This document shows, one piece after another, positions 1-10,990 of a stretch of 64,000 nucleotides of DNA. The position numbers and the translations under genes were made by a program. Position 1 is the first letter of the stretch. Each line of letters starts with the position of its first letter. The DNA is from Edolisoma coerulescens (taxonomy: Eukaryota; Chordata; Aves; Passeriformes; Campephagidae), in contig VWZW01004026.1 in NCBI GenBank assembly GCA_013397115.1, positions 2,852,523 through 2,916,522 of the forward strand, given 5' to 3'. The notes under the pieces are model-generated. The model searched no databases. It was not told the origin of the DNA and worked only from the letters and a program-made list of their open reading frames with translations.

Positions 1-1654
1 TCTACTGTGAATTTTTAATTCTCTGGATATAAAGTAATAATCATTGTAAACAGTGAATACATAGACCTCTCAGCCTTGTGGCTGGCTGGAATGAGCATTA
101 CAGCATTACAGCTGAAAATGTGTGCTACAACCATGATTTCTAAAACTAATTTTAACTATGTGGAACACTGGACTGATTTGTTAAACCTGAACATAACTCC
201 ATCCCTAGCAAAGCTGTTCATACTTAGATGAGCTCATTGACAGTAAGAATGTCAATACTGTATGATTTACAGGTTATGAAGATGTAGATGGTACTTCATT
301 TCTTAAAATAAAAATACCTTGTTCATTCTACCTTTAGTTCTTGCAGTAGATTCTATATATTTGGGGAATATATTGCAAACATTGCTATCCAAGTCTGGAA
401 TGTAAATACACACTGAAAATTAGGAGTGTAAGAATATGAAAAATTCAGTTACTTGCTTCGTTCATCACCAGTAGTTCTGAGATGTAATGAGAAACTAAAA
501 TGTAAAGTCACTTTTAAAGTCAATTTGCTTAGTTTAGAAGAAAAGATGCATCAAACTGATCTGCTGAGATGTTACAAGCTAAATCAATAACCCTACACTT
601 TAGAATTAATGTAGATGCTGAATCAACACAAGGCCTATTAAAATGAGTGTAAAAGGGTTAAATTGCACTACATTATATAAATCTAAATGCATTCACTAGT
701 CTGCACATATAACTTCTCAAATGAGTGGTATGCAATTTGAATGCCGAAACAACTATGCAAATAATGCAAGTCCTCTGAAATCATACTATTTTTAATTGTA
801 GAGCATCTAAATTTAGATGCTGAATGCTTCAAATTTCTTTTTATATTTTGGAACGTTAGCCTCTCTCTCCTGTCTAGAGAGACCTTCTACTTCACTCTGG
901 GTAGTTGTTCCTATAACTGATGAACAATCTCTCAAAACATAAAATGTTCTTCTGGGCAGAGATCCCAGGTAAGGAATCACAGGAACTGAAGGATCCAATG
1001 ACTAATAGAACTGTGTTTCAAGTCATCCATGGGGTCAGTTGTCTGTGGCACAGCAGTGAAGATTGATACGAATAAAATGTATTCTCCACTCAGCTCTCAT
1101 TTGCTTGAGCCTGAGAATCAGGATTTCAGCTCCATAAATTTATTGAATCTCCTCTTCAAAAAGAATTACATAAGCTGCATTTAACCTGGCCTTGGTTTTC
1201 TTTAGAGATTGCTCAATAACTGATTTGCCCTCCACTTTTGTTTTGACCTCTATTTCATGTTGATTTGGGGGCATTCTGCTGACAAATTCGCAGCAACACT
1301 TTCTTTGCAGCAGCTTGCCCTGTAGCTGAACTCAGTGGAGAGACAGCACAAGGTATAGGGCTGATATTCTTGCTCTTTTAAAGTGTGTGTAAACAGCTTT
1401 GAAATAGATTTAAAACCCTTGCCAGAATTTCTTGGACACCTTAACCAGGACCACCCTTGCTTATGTGAAATATAAATGGTAACAAAAAGAAGTGTCGAAA
1501 AAGGGGAACATCCCATTTCCCTCCCAAAAAAGTGTCAAGAAAATCTCCCCAAGAAATATTTGCTTGGGTAGAATATTACTTACCTTAGTTTCCACTATAC
1601 CATCAAAAGAGATTCCTGGAGCAAAAGACATTGCGTCACTGGGCACAAGGCAGG
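1..1654. other. Anonymous AT-rich DNA, no gene seen
   Basis: No reading frame here has more than about 90 codons, and none reads like a recognisable protein. I see no repeat family, RNA gene or clear regulatory module. The last few bases abut the solo LTR and include its left target-site copy. The stretch may be intergenic or intronic. Confidence 0.6.
1650..1654 (+). repeat. Left target-site duplication of solo LTR
   Basis: The 5 bases GCAGG directly precede the TG that opens the LTR at 1655. The same 5 bases directly follow the LTR's terminal CA at 2763. A 5-bp duplication is usual for ERVL-like and some other LTR elements. Confidence 0.85.
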
Positions 1655-1833
1655 TGTATTGGGTTTGCATGGCCAGGATTTGGTAGTGGGGGGGCTACAG
1701 GGTGGAATCTGTGAGAAGCTTCTGGAAGCTTCCTCCATGTCCAGCAGGGACAATGCCGGCTCACTTCAAGATGGATGTGCCACTGGCCAAGGCTGGGACA
1801 ATTAGCAATGGTGGTAATGCCTCCGTGATAACA

Positions 1834-1841
1834 TATTTAAG
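1834..1841 (+). promoter_or_regulatory. TATA-like box of the LTR
   Basis: TATTTAAG lies about 180 bp into the LTR. The related fragment at 14638 has the aligned variant TAGTTAAG at the same relative place, supporting a conserved core promoter position. Transcription would start about 25-30 bp downstream. Confidence 0.5.
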
Positions 1842-2029
1842 CAAAAGAAAATAATAAAAAAGTAATTGCGCAGTTCTAACTGCGGCCAGAGAAGAGCGGA
1901 GTAAGAATATGGGAAAGGAACAACGTGTAGACACCAAGGTCAGTGTAGATGGAAGGGCAGGAGCTGAGATTCCCCTGCACCTGGAGCTGAGATTCCCCCA
2001 CAGCTTGTGTGACAGACCATGGTGAAGCA

Positions 2030-2412
2030 GCTGAGCCCCTGCAGCCCATGGAGGACCATGGGGATGCAGAGATCCACCTGTAGTCCTTGAAGGAGACCCA
2101 TGCTGGAGCAGTGGAAGCCTGAGAAGAGGCTGTGAATCCGTGGGAGGCCTGTGTTGGAGCAGGCTCCTGGCAGGGATCTGCAGACCCATGGAGAGAAGAG
2201 CTCACACTGGAGCAGGTTTCCAGGTAGTAATGGTGACCCTCTGGAGGACCCACGCTGGATCAGGCTGTGCCTGAAGGACTGCACCCTGTGGAAGAGTGAA
2301 TTACATCACAGCAGTTCAGGAAGAACTCTTGCCCATGGGATAAACTCATGTTGGAATTCATGGAAAACTATATCCCATGGGAGGGACCCCACGCTGGAGC
2401 AGCGGAAAGATT
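2030..2412 (+). repeat. Degenerate tandem units inside the LTR
   Basis: Units of roughly 40-55 bp repeat a core like CCCATGG followed by ACCCACGCTGGAGCAG. Recognisable cores occur near 2045, 2095, 2150, 2190, 2250 and 2385. They fall between the TATA-like box and the AATAAA, that is, in the transcribed R/U5 part. They explain the GC-rich open frames on both strands. Confidence 0.65.
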
Positions 2413-2572
2413 CCTCTCACTGAGCAGAGGCAGAAATGATGTGTCATGAACTGACTAATTCCTGTTCCCTGTCTCCCTCCACTGCTGGGGGAAGAGATAG
2501 AGCTGGGAAGGAAGGAGGGGTGGTTTTAAGGTCTTACTTTACTTCTCATTATCCTGCTCTGATTTTGTTAGT

Positions 2573-2578
2573 AATAAA
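2573..2578 (+). promoter_or_regulatory. Polyadenylation signal AATAAA of the LTR
   Basis: A canonical AATAAA sits about 190 bp before the LTR end and is followed by a T-rich stretch, as expected for the R/U5 boundary of this family. Confidence 0.6.
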
Positions 2579-2763
2579 TTCAATTAATATCTCTAATTTG
2601 AGTTTGTTTTGCCCATGATGGTATTTTGTGAGTGATGCCTCCCAGTTCTTATCTCAATCTCTGAATCCTCTGTTAAATTTCCTCTCCCCTCTCCACTTAC
2701 AGAGGGGAATGATAGAGAAGGTTTGGTGGGTGCCTGGCATTCAGCCAGGGTGAACCACCTGCA

Positions 2764-2768
2764 GCAGG
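2764..2768 (+). repeat. Right target-site duplication of solo LTR
   Basis: GCAGG follows the terminal CA of the LTR and matches positions 1650-1654 exactly. Confidence 0.85.
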
Positions 2769-5700
2769 GAAAGCCCAGCTGTATTTCAATAGTTATTTCT
2801 GAAGTTCATGATGTTCCTCTGGTTTGTAATGCCTTTAGACCAGTTTGGCTGCCATTTAGGTCTCGTTTTTTTGAAAGTTTCACCAAAGAAAAGTTTTAGG
2901 AAATAATATCTAAAGAAGCCTGAGCAACTTCCTTCACATCATCAAAATCAAATTGGTTTTACTCTGTGGGTCTAGGAGTGAGATATTGATGCAATCCTTT
3001 GTTCCAGAGAAAGAATTTCAACCTAGAAAATGTCCTTCGTCTAAAGTTTGTATTTTAGCAAGTTTTTTAAAAATCAGGAGTATACCTGAGGGTTTATCTT
3101 CTCTGGGCCGTCAAACATGTTGTTACATTTCTCCCTTAAAAACATTTTCTATTGAATATGTGATTAACCCTAGAAACTTCATGCAGTGTCTCTTTCAGTC
3201 ATCTAAATATTAAAAGGATGACTACCCTTTTTTCCACAAGTGTTCTTTTTGAGATACAGTGGCTACAGGCTTGTCAGAGGGGATCCTCTTTAATAGTGAT
3301 CTTAAGTCATTTAACAAAATACTTGAAAATCAGTACTGATTTAGAAACCAAAAAAAAAGTCGTGCTTAATATTAATTATGAAAATTAACATTATTTGATT
3401 CAGTAATTCCTCCCACATAAAAATTTCTAGAATTCAATTAGCTGTACTTGAAGAACACAAATTTCTCAACAGAACTTGTATTATCTAGGACCATGTGAAC
3501 TATTTTGCCACAAAGAATTGCTTTTCACAAGCTTGCTCTGAGCTGCAGAATCATTTACAGACTTCAGAAAATAAAAAGATGCTTTCCACTTGTGTGAAAC
3601 TTTCTACCTGAGGTTCAGAAAGTGCTTCTTGACACTTTTATTTCACAATCTTTGCAAAACAGAGTAGCACCATTATGATCTTACAGATAGGGAAATTTAG
3701 GAAAAAAAATCTTAGATAATTTATATGCTAGAAGTCCTTAGCAGAAATATACACTGGACAATGGAGTAGATAATTAATATACATATAAGCTAGGTGGCCA
3801 TGCAAGTAGATTTCCATGTAGTTATTAATGAAACTTACAGGGTTTTTTACATTTGTCAGGAAAATTTAGACATGTCTTTGAGCATACAAAAAATACTTGT
3901 CGGATACATCCTGGACCCAGTGTTACAGCTAATGTTATACAGTATTTCTCTCTTACATCTTCTCAGACAGAGAGACAGCAGCCAGGGAATGGTCACAGGA
4001 GGGACAGTGGGCATCTACTGGGAGTTCCCTCTTATTTTAGATCCAAGAAATGGCTAGCTAGTGCATTGATTGCTTAGTTGCTGTATGTTGTCAAACAACA
4101 GTAGCCTTGTTATTTAGAGCATGCTGTGGTCAAGTTGTGCTGAACCTTAGTAAGAAATCAGAGGAGGAAAAGATATCTCAGGCTGCATTTTCACTCATTG
4201 TGTTCAGAGGATTGCATGCGGAGCCATAGTGGATCAGAGCAGGCTAACACGCGTGGCATAATCCAGAAAACTTATCTAGTTGCGTGGGTTTAAGTGTAAG
4301 TTTGGACATTATTTTGAAACACATGTGTCCTAGATCGATGGATTAACAGATAGTGAAATGGTTTTTTAAATTTTGCCTCAAGAAAGAAAAATACTGCAGT
4401 GAAGGCGTGCCAAAGGAGGGGACTTTGTGCTAACATAAGATTTCAAACGTTGGTGTCTATTCAGGAAAATTCCAGTGAAGTCAATAACATTATCCTGCTT
4501 TCATACAATCTAATTGAGTCCAGTGTTATTCTTGAATTTCTCTGGTATCACCCCAAACGAAAGAACACTGAAAATATTTGGCAGTGTTCTTTAAGAGAAA
4601 TATACTACAATGTATTTTCCCTACTACAGAAAGGACTAATTCACATGCAATGCACCACCACGCAATATTTCAAATTCCCACTCAGAAATGTACACATGTA
4701 CTCACTCTCACAAGAGTATACAGTAGCTCTAGTCAGATTTATGTCTCTGTGGAGCAATTTGAAAGAGTGTGATCCAGAAACTAAGCTGAACGTTAAGCCT
4801 GGAGGAGCTGTTAAGCAACAAGGCTTTGCTGATTAAAACATGAACTTTATTTTAGTTTATTTAATTCATTTTGCATTCAGCTGTTTTATATTAATTCACT
4901 CTTATGCAATTTTTATTAAATTTACTTTAGGCCCTAAATGAATATTTCAAGTTGCTATTGATAATTGTTTATTGACTATGGAACCCACATTGAATGTATT
5001 GCCACATTTAATTCCAAACACAGTTATGAAAAAGCAGAGTTTCTCAGTGGTCAAAGACAAGGATAGATATTCAGGAGGTATAAATATAAATGGAAATCTG
5101 CAGTGTACTCTCTGTGTAGGCTGGAAAGCTACAACTACTTTAGACAGGGATGACGACTGATTTTTGGAAGAGTAGCAAGTCCTAACCTTTCAATGCTTGT
5201 AAGAAGATACCTTGGAAGACCTAGTTAGAGTATGTTCAAGTCAATAGTAGGCCCCCAAAATGAAATAATTTGAAAGACTCTGCTTTGTACTGTAGTGGAG
5301 GACAGGGAGAGTTACCCGGAGGAAAACCCAAAACTTGTATTTCAGTCTCCTCATTTGTATTTGGTCATGGTTGCCTGCATGTTTGAAGTGCTTCAAATTT
5401 TATAATGCCTTACGAAACAGATTCAGTTCTGGTATAAGCAGATACAGTTTGACTGGCAGTTGTACTACAATACCGGGTAATCTTTTAAGTAATAAGTACT
5501 ATCAGTAATGACATTATTAAAAAGCATTACTATCTTAACTTTGCAGTGCAAGGCAGAGTGGAAAGATGATCTTGTTGTTACAGGACAGAAGTTATGAGTT
5601 ATGATATCCAATATCCAGGTTTCTTACATACTTGCTTAGCAAGCCAGGGGTAGTGTCTTCACATTTCAGTAAATCCCCTTTCTGCAAAACTACATAAATT

Positions 5701-8700
5701 GTTGAGATTATTTTTTTTCTATTTCTATGTTTAGCACCACAAAAGGACAATTAAAAGGTATTCTGAGACATTAGCGGAGGTTTTTTGTTTGCCCTGCTGA
5801 TATTCTCTGAGATAGTCTAAGCAGTTTAAGCAGTGTTATCTGTGACTATGCTTGCTTTCCCTCAAGTTATTTTTTAATATTTTGAAAAATGCCAAGCTGG
5901 CAACAATGGACAATAAAATTCATTTATCCACAGGCCAGGAACCTTAAGAAAGTGATGTGCATTAGTCCCTTTCACATCTGGAAATTTCTGCAAAGTAGTT
6001 CAGCTCTTCAGTGTCTTCTCTCTTAAAGCCACTTAAAGATAGTAACATCTGTTCTAATGGTTTTTGCTGATTGGTATGCCTGATGAACAGGAAATGGGCT
6101 GAAATCAGCAGTTTGTTTGTAGGCCAAGCACTGCAAGTAGAAATATGTCCAGGCGGTCAGCTTCTCTAAAAAGAATCAGGTGAAATGGTCCTCTCCAGGG
6201 GCAGAAGGACTTGCAGCCCAAGCAGATGGCCGCTTTACTCACAGGAAGTTGCTCTAATCGGGATGTTTGTAGAAAGATGTGAGCTCAACAAAAAATGGTG
6301 CCAGCCATTGAGTTAAATGACTGAGGAAGTATAATGGCTTTTATCACCTTGCTTCAGTCTTTCTGCTAAAAATAAGAGATGGTGTTCTTTTCTCCCTGCA
6401 GAAAATAGTACTGTATTATAAGCTGTCCTGTCCACTGACCCTATGACACAAGTGATAGCAGTTACTGAGTTCATAAATGTGAGGGGCCTTCTGGAGTTAT
6501 AGATGGATACAGCCATGAAAATGTAGGAAGGTGAAAAGGAAAAAAATAAATGCATTTTTATGGCCTTCTCTAAAGAGAAAGGGCAATATTCCATCTTGGT
6601 GCTTCAACATCTACATGCAGAACAGTTCTTCTGGCTAATTTAAAAAATGGCAGTAGTGTTAAAAAGACAATGGGGATTCTTTTGTTATTTGTTTTCTGAC
6701 CACTCTTCAGTAACATACCTGGGAAAAAATTTTCAGAGAAGTCTGCAATACTTCCTCCCTTCTTCCTTATGTTTTCCTTTTTAAGGGCTTGCTTAAATCA
6801 AGCCAACAGTTTTGCTTCCCACAGAAAAATATGAAAAGAATAATAGTGCTATAGGAAGAAACCTGTTCAAGGACCTTTAGCAGAGCAATTACATTATGGC
6901 AGAAAACAGATGGCAGATCTGAGCACTGGTAAAAGGATATACAAGAAGTTAAGCTTATACACAGTGTGATTTTTTTTCACGCAGCTACTGGCTTCTCTTC
7001 TGTGTTTCTGGTACACTGGCTGAGCATGGATGACTGATGACATGGATAACCTGAGTTCCATTCCCTCATTAGTGTTTCTAACAGCAAGAGGAAAAAATGC
7101 TGGTTTGTGCTAAAATCATGTTAATCATTAAAAATTTGTAATTTTTTTAAATACGATTTCAAGCTATTAAACTGAGAAATAGGACAAATGCAATTTGTTA
7201 AAATATCACACTCAGTGAAAAATAGTGCTAAAGTTAAATTCCTACTTAACATTATTATCTGATAAGGCTTTCCTCATCTGACTGTGCTGCACAAAGGTAA
7301 AAGATAAATAGCATGTACTTCAGATGCTTGCAGTCTCTGGAAGAAAGGGCCTTTGCCATTCCACAGTAGGGCTTTAAATGTTTATTTTATGTGTGAGTGT
7401 AAATCCCCCCTGGAAAAAGCACTGGGGATGATGGAAGATTATAGGGTGCGATTTACTCACATCCATATCCTGAGAGACAAAATGCCTTGAAATGGTCCCC
7501 CGTGTAATCTGATGTAAATTATCATGGAAGTAATAAAAGTAATGAAGAAAATGTACTGTTTCACATGCAGAAACTGTTATTTCGTGTATTTGAGAATCTA
7601 CTGGCAAAAAAAAAAATGTGTTTTGATTGCACTGTTATTTCTCACAAATCATCCACGGGTTTTTTGTTTTGTTTTGGTTTGGTTTTGTTTTTAATGATGT
7701 GCACTTTTGCCCCACCCAGTGGCCTTTACCTAAATTGCCAGCTCGGCTTGTAAAGAGGCGTTTTCTCCCCTCCACCCCAGACTGCAGGGTGGATCTGCCA
7801 CTGAAAACTGAACAAAAGCAGCATCTGTCCCCTGTTGCTACCCTGAGTATATTAGGCTATCATTATCTGCAATGACACTACCATCTGTAATGTGCTCTGG
7901 GGCAAACACAGCCACTGCCAGTAGCTTCAGCACCACAGGCAGATGCTTCATCATGCAAGAAGATACATGAAGCCAAAATATGCTGTACATGAATTCAAGT
8001 ACTTGAGAAGACAGAGAGAAGGAGAGGGAAGCCAGGAAATAAATGCTCTTCATGTGCCTCATCAACAAAGACAGAAACAAGGAAGCATAGGCTAGGTCAG
8101 GTACATCACTCAATCTAAAGAAATAACAGGTATAAAAAAGAGACTCATTTTATTGCACTAGGAAATCTGAGAGTCTATAACTTTTTATGGACTTTTATGT
8201 CTTCCCTCTTTTCACAAAGAACTTACAAAAAATTGGTTTCAAATTTAAGTAATAAATAGAAGTTTGGGGTTTTTTCCTCAGAATTCCTGCCTTCACTCAT
8301 CTGTAACAGAAAACACACACATTGAGACAGAAAATAAAGACACAGAAAGAACTTTCTTTTTTTTTTTTTCTTGTATTTTTGTGATTTTCTTTGCTCTGAA
8401 TCTCAGAACTTTTATGTAGAACTCCATCTTTCTCTCTCTGAACCTATGACTCTGTCATTAAGTTTGCAAGGAAACAACTCTCTCCCTGGACCTTGTTGTC
8501 ACATGCGGAGGCACAAGTGCAAAACAAAGAAAAATAAATCTTTTCAGAAGCCAGAAACATTCTGGCCAATATTCTTTTACACTGTCTGTTTAGGTTGCTA
8601 TGTAATACTATGTATTTGAACCAATCTCCTGATTTGTCTACCTGCAAGACAAACATTCAAAGAACACAGTTCTCTTTTGGTTATAAACTAGATGCCTACT

Positions 8701-10509
8701 GAGTATGTGCATTGTGTGTCTATTACAACACTTACTAGATCTCTTGGCCAAGACTTTGCCTTCAGTGTCATCTATCTTGTATTCATACAGCAAAAGAGAC
8801 CCACTATCAATGAAAAATGTACTTTCCTTCCAGAATGAAATGCCTCTACAAAAGCTACTTCAGTATTCAGTAAAGATGTTAACAACATCAATTTCCAGAA
8901 GTCCCTTAACACAGGAGGAGCATCAGATCTGCATTTTGGTATCATTTTGTTCTTCCCTCTCTGTCTCCCTTCCCCCATGTGTAGTCTCGGGAATTTACTC
9001 TGGACATTCCAGAAATGGACTGCATTGCTGCAGGCAAAAATCCATCTCCTGAAATATGCAAAATGCAAATGCTCTTACATGACTGTACACAGCACATATA
9101 TAAATCAGCCATGTTTTCCCCACTATTTCAACTGCTCCATAAAAAAAAAAAAAAATTAGTCATTAAGGCCTGCACTACTTTCACAGAAGTAAAGAAAAAT
9201 ATTTTCCTATTAATATGTTGAATTACACAGCTAGCTTTAATCACAGTTAGGTATGGAAGAGAGGACTGTAATAATTCAGTGTCAAACAGAAAAAAAAAAA
9301 AAACCTGAAGGAATCTGGCTTCCTAATCCACAAATTGTTGTACATCACCCTCCAGTCACTCTTTTATTGAAGCACAAGGACACCATCTTGTTGCGGGAGG
9401 GAAGGTATGAAACATTGCCTTTGTATGAGGTGGTCCAGTGCTGCCTCTATCAAGATTAAGTAGGTCATTTATAAGAGCCCAAGCACACACCGTATTTTGC
9501 AGTAGGAGTTTGGAATTTAACAGGCAAGCAGCCATCCAGGCAGCGGCAGTGATCACATTGTATATGAGACAGTATTGTTCTCCGAGACTCTGCTTCCAAA
9601 TGAGAACAAAGTATCTTTAACATGTCTAGAGGGAAAATGGTGCTTTCACTGTGTTTTCTCTTATGGTAAAGGTTCTATAGGCACTGTTTACACATCACCA
9701 CAAGAAATCTTTTTTCTGGGCATTTTTACAGGCTTGTTATAGTATTCCATACATTGTTGTTTCTTTTCTAAAAAGACCCTACGTAAAAATACAGTCCCAA
9801 AGAGTTAAACCAATTGAAGCTATTCTAAACTTGCCACATTTGTCTACGGGAAGTTTCAGGGGGTTTGTCAATTTTAATTAGAAATGGCAAATGATTGTAC
9901 ACAATGCAGCAGATTATCAGGGCTACTTGTTAAATTATAAAATGCTGGCTGAGCTTCAGAGTGAAGCTAGTGTCCGAATTAGCAAATCTGATAGTTTATA
10001 GTTTATGCTCACAAAAATAATTGCTTTTTCCTCCTTTCTTTTGTAGATTGTGTTCTTTCTCTGAGAGAAAAAAAAAAAACAAGCTTACAGATCTCTAGCT
10101 AATTTCTATGAATTAAACCTGTGTTCACAACAATAAAACCAAGTAAATTGCCATGCCCTTTCAGGAGTCCTATCTGTTTTTAACATTTATTATTTTTTAT
10201 GTTAAACCCATAATACACTCTTCTGGAGCACAGCATTTTTTCACCTCAGAAGGTCATTTATTGTGGATTCTGAAAACACATTGAAGTAAAGAAACCCCTC
10301 TATGTCTAAGACATGATATGCATGGATGGAAAGAGAAGAACTAGTCCACCATACACCTTTTCTATTAGGACTGTGTGACATGAAAGACAGCTCCTCCTGC
10401 TCCAGCACTGAGGCAGAATGACGCAGATGGGGCTGCCCACACCTGATCAGCATCTTGCTGTAGGTATCCCTGGCACACGACCAGGCTGCTACCAGGACAC
10501 AGACCTTGC
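2769..10509. other. Anonymous AT-rich DNA, no gene seen
   Basis: I see no recognisable exon, transposon or RNA gene in these 7.7 kb. Open frames are short; the longest, at 4399-4836, begins with GTG and has no recognisable domain. There are short T- or A-tracts at about 7660-7695 (GTTTT-rich), 8353-8370, 9130-9144 and 9289-9303. The minus-strand frame at 10241-10534 leads out of the LTR-like block and has no recognisable similarity. Confidence 0.55.
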
Positions 10510-10598
10510 TGTCATGTCTAGTAGGGTCTGCCACTCAATGTAGAAAGGCGTCGGCGGAGCAAAAGGAGAGAGGGGTCTTTTGCGTGGGTCCTGAAGGG

Positions 10599-10629
10599 TT
10601 TTGTCCCGTCGCAGCGTTCAGGGACAAAA
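10599..10629 (-). promoter_or_regulatory. Perfect hairpin at predicted transcript start
   Basis: TTTTGTCCC (10599-10607) pairs with GGGACAAAA (10621-10629) across a 13-base loop. On the minus strand this lies about 30-60 bases downstream of the TATA box, so it would be at or very near the 5' end of the RNA. Retroviral R regions often begin with such a stem-loop. Confidence 0.55.
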
Positions 10630-10657
10630 GACAAGGGAAGGGATGGGTCAAGGGTTC

Positions 10658-10664
10658 TTATATT
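10658..10664 (-). promoter_or_regulatory. TATA box of minus-strand LTR-like promoter
   Basis: The minus strand reads CCCTAATATAAGAACCC. The position fits the CCAAT boxes upstream (10694 onward) and the leader downstream. Confidence 0.55.
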
Positions 10665-10693
10665 AGGGTAAAAGGGGGCGGAGTAAAGGGAAA

Positions 10694-10788
10694 CAACCAA
10701 TGGGGAAAGACAATGTGGGAGGAGCCAACAGGGGAACAACCAATGGGGATAACTTGGAGGAGGGGATTACATGAAACAACCAATGGGG
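10694..10788. promoter_or_regulatory. Three CCAAT boxes in spaced repeats
   Basis: The 12-mer CAACCAATGGGG occurs exactly at 10694-10705, 10737-10748 and 10777-10788, spaced 43 and 40 bp apart. The intervening bases are also G-rich and partly alike (GAGGAGCC, GGAGGAGGGG). NF-Y binds CCAAT in either orientation. A further CCAAT occurs near 10890 in a different context. Confidence 0.65.
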
Positions 10789-10990
10789 TGTCAAAGAAGG
10801 GAGAACTTTCTAGAAATCATACTTAGTCAACTAGGGAAAATACATGTACATGAACTCATACATAAAACGGGGTGGGAAATACTTAAACCAATGAACTTGA
10901 AACATGTAAACTAGGAACGACTGGGAACATGGGAACTCACCGTAACCAAGGGGTGGGAGTTAGACTGTAGTGCCCTCAGTGCCTGTCCAC

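Larger units (their letters stand above)
1655..2763 (+). mobile_element. Solo LTR of an avian endogenous retrovirus (ERVL-like), complete
   Basis: This 1109-bp element starts TGTATTGGGTTTGCATGG and ends in CA, and is flanked by exact 5-bp copies of GCAGG. The sequence matches an LTR family I know from many bird genomes; the family name was not checked against a database. It has a TATA-like TATTTAAG at 1834 and an AATAAA at 2573, so it holds U3, a long R and U5. The middle is made of degenerate repeat units. There is no internal retroviral sequence on either side, so recombination between two LTRs has probably removed the provirus. Open frames on its minus strand at 1761-2284 are by-products of its GC-rich repeats, not genes. 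A 5' fragment of the same family lies at about 14638. Confidence 0.88.
10510..10990 (-). mobile_element. Probable LTR of an endogenous retrovirus, minus strand
   Basis: Read on the minus strand, the block looks like U3-R-U5: a long upstream part with several CCAAT boxes, a TATA box at about 10658-10664, then about 120-150 bp of CpG-containing leader. It stands out sharply in GC and CpG content from the DNA around it. I could not fix the ends: several TG and CA candidates exist but no flanking duplication matched. I do not recognise the family. A CCAAT/TATA promoter of a host transcript is the main alternative, since no poly(A) signal or neighbouring viral sequence is visible. Confidence 0.5.

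Noticed and set aside
1761..2284. Overlapping minus-strand frames of 114-142 codons
   Set aside because: They are antisense to a GC-rich repetitive LTR and have no independent support.
4399..4836. 145-codon plus-strand open frame
   Set aside because: It begins with GTG rather than ATG, has no recognisable domain, no splice context and AT-rich random-looking composition. It is compatible with chance.
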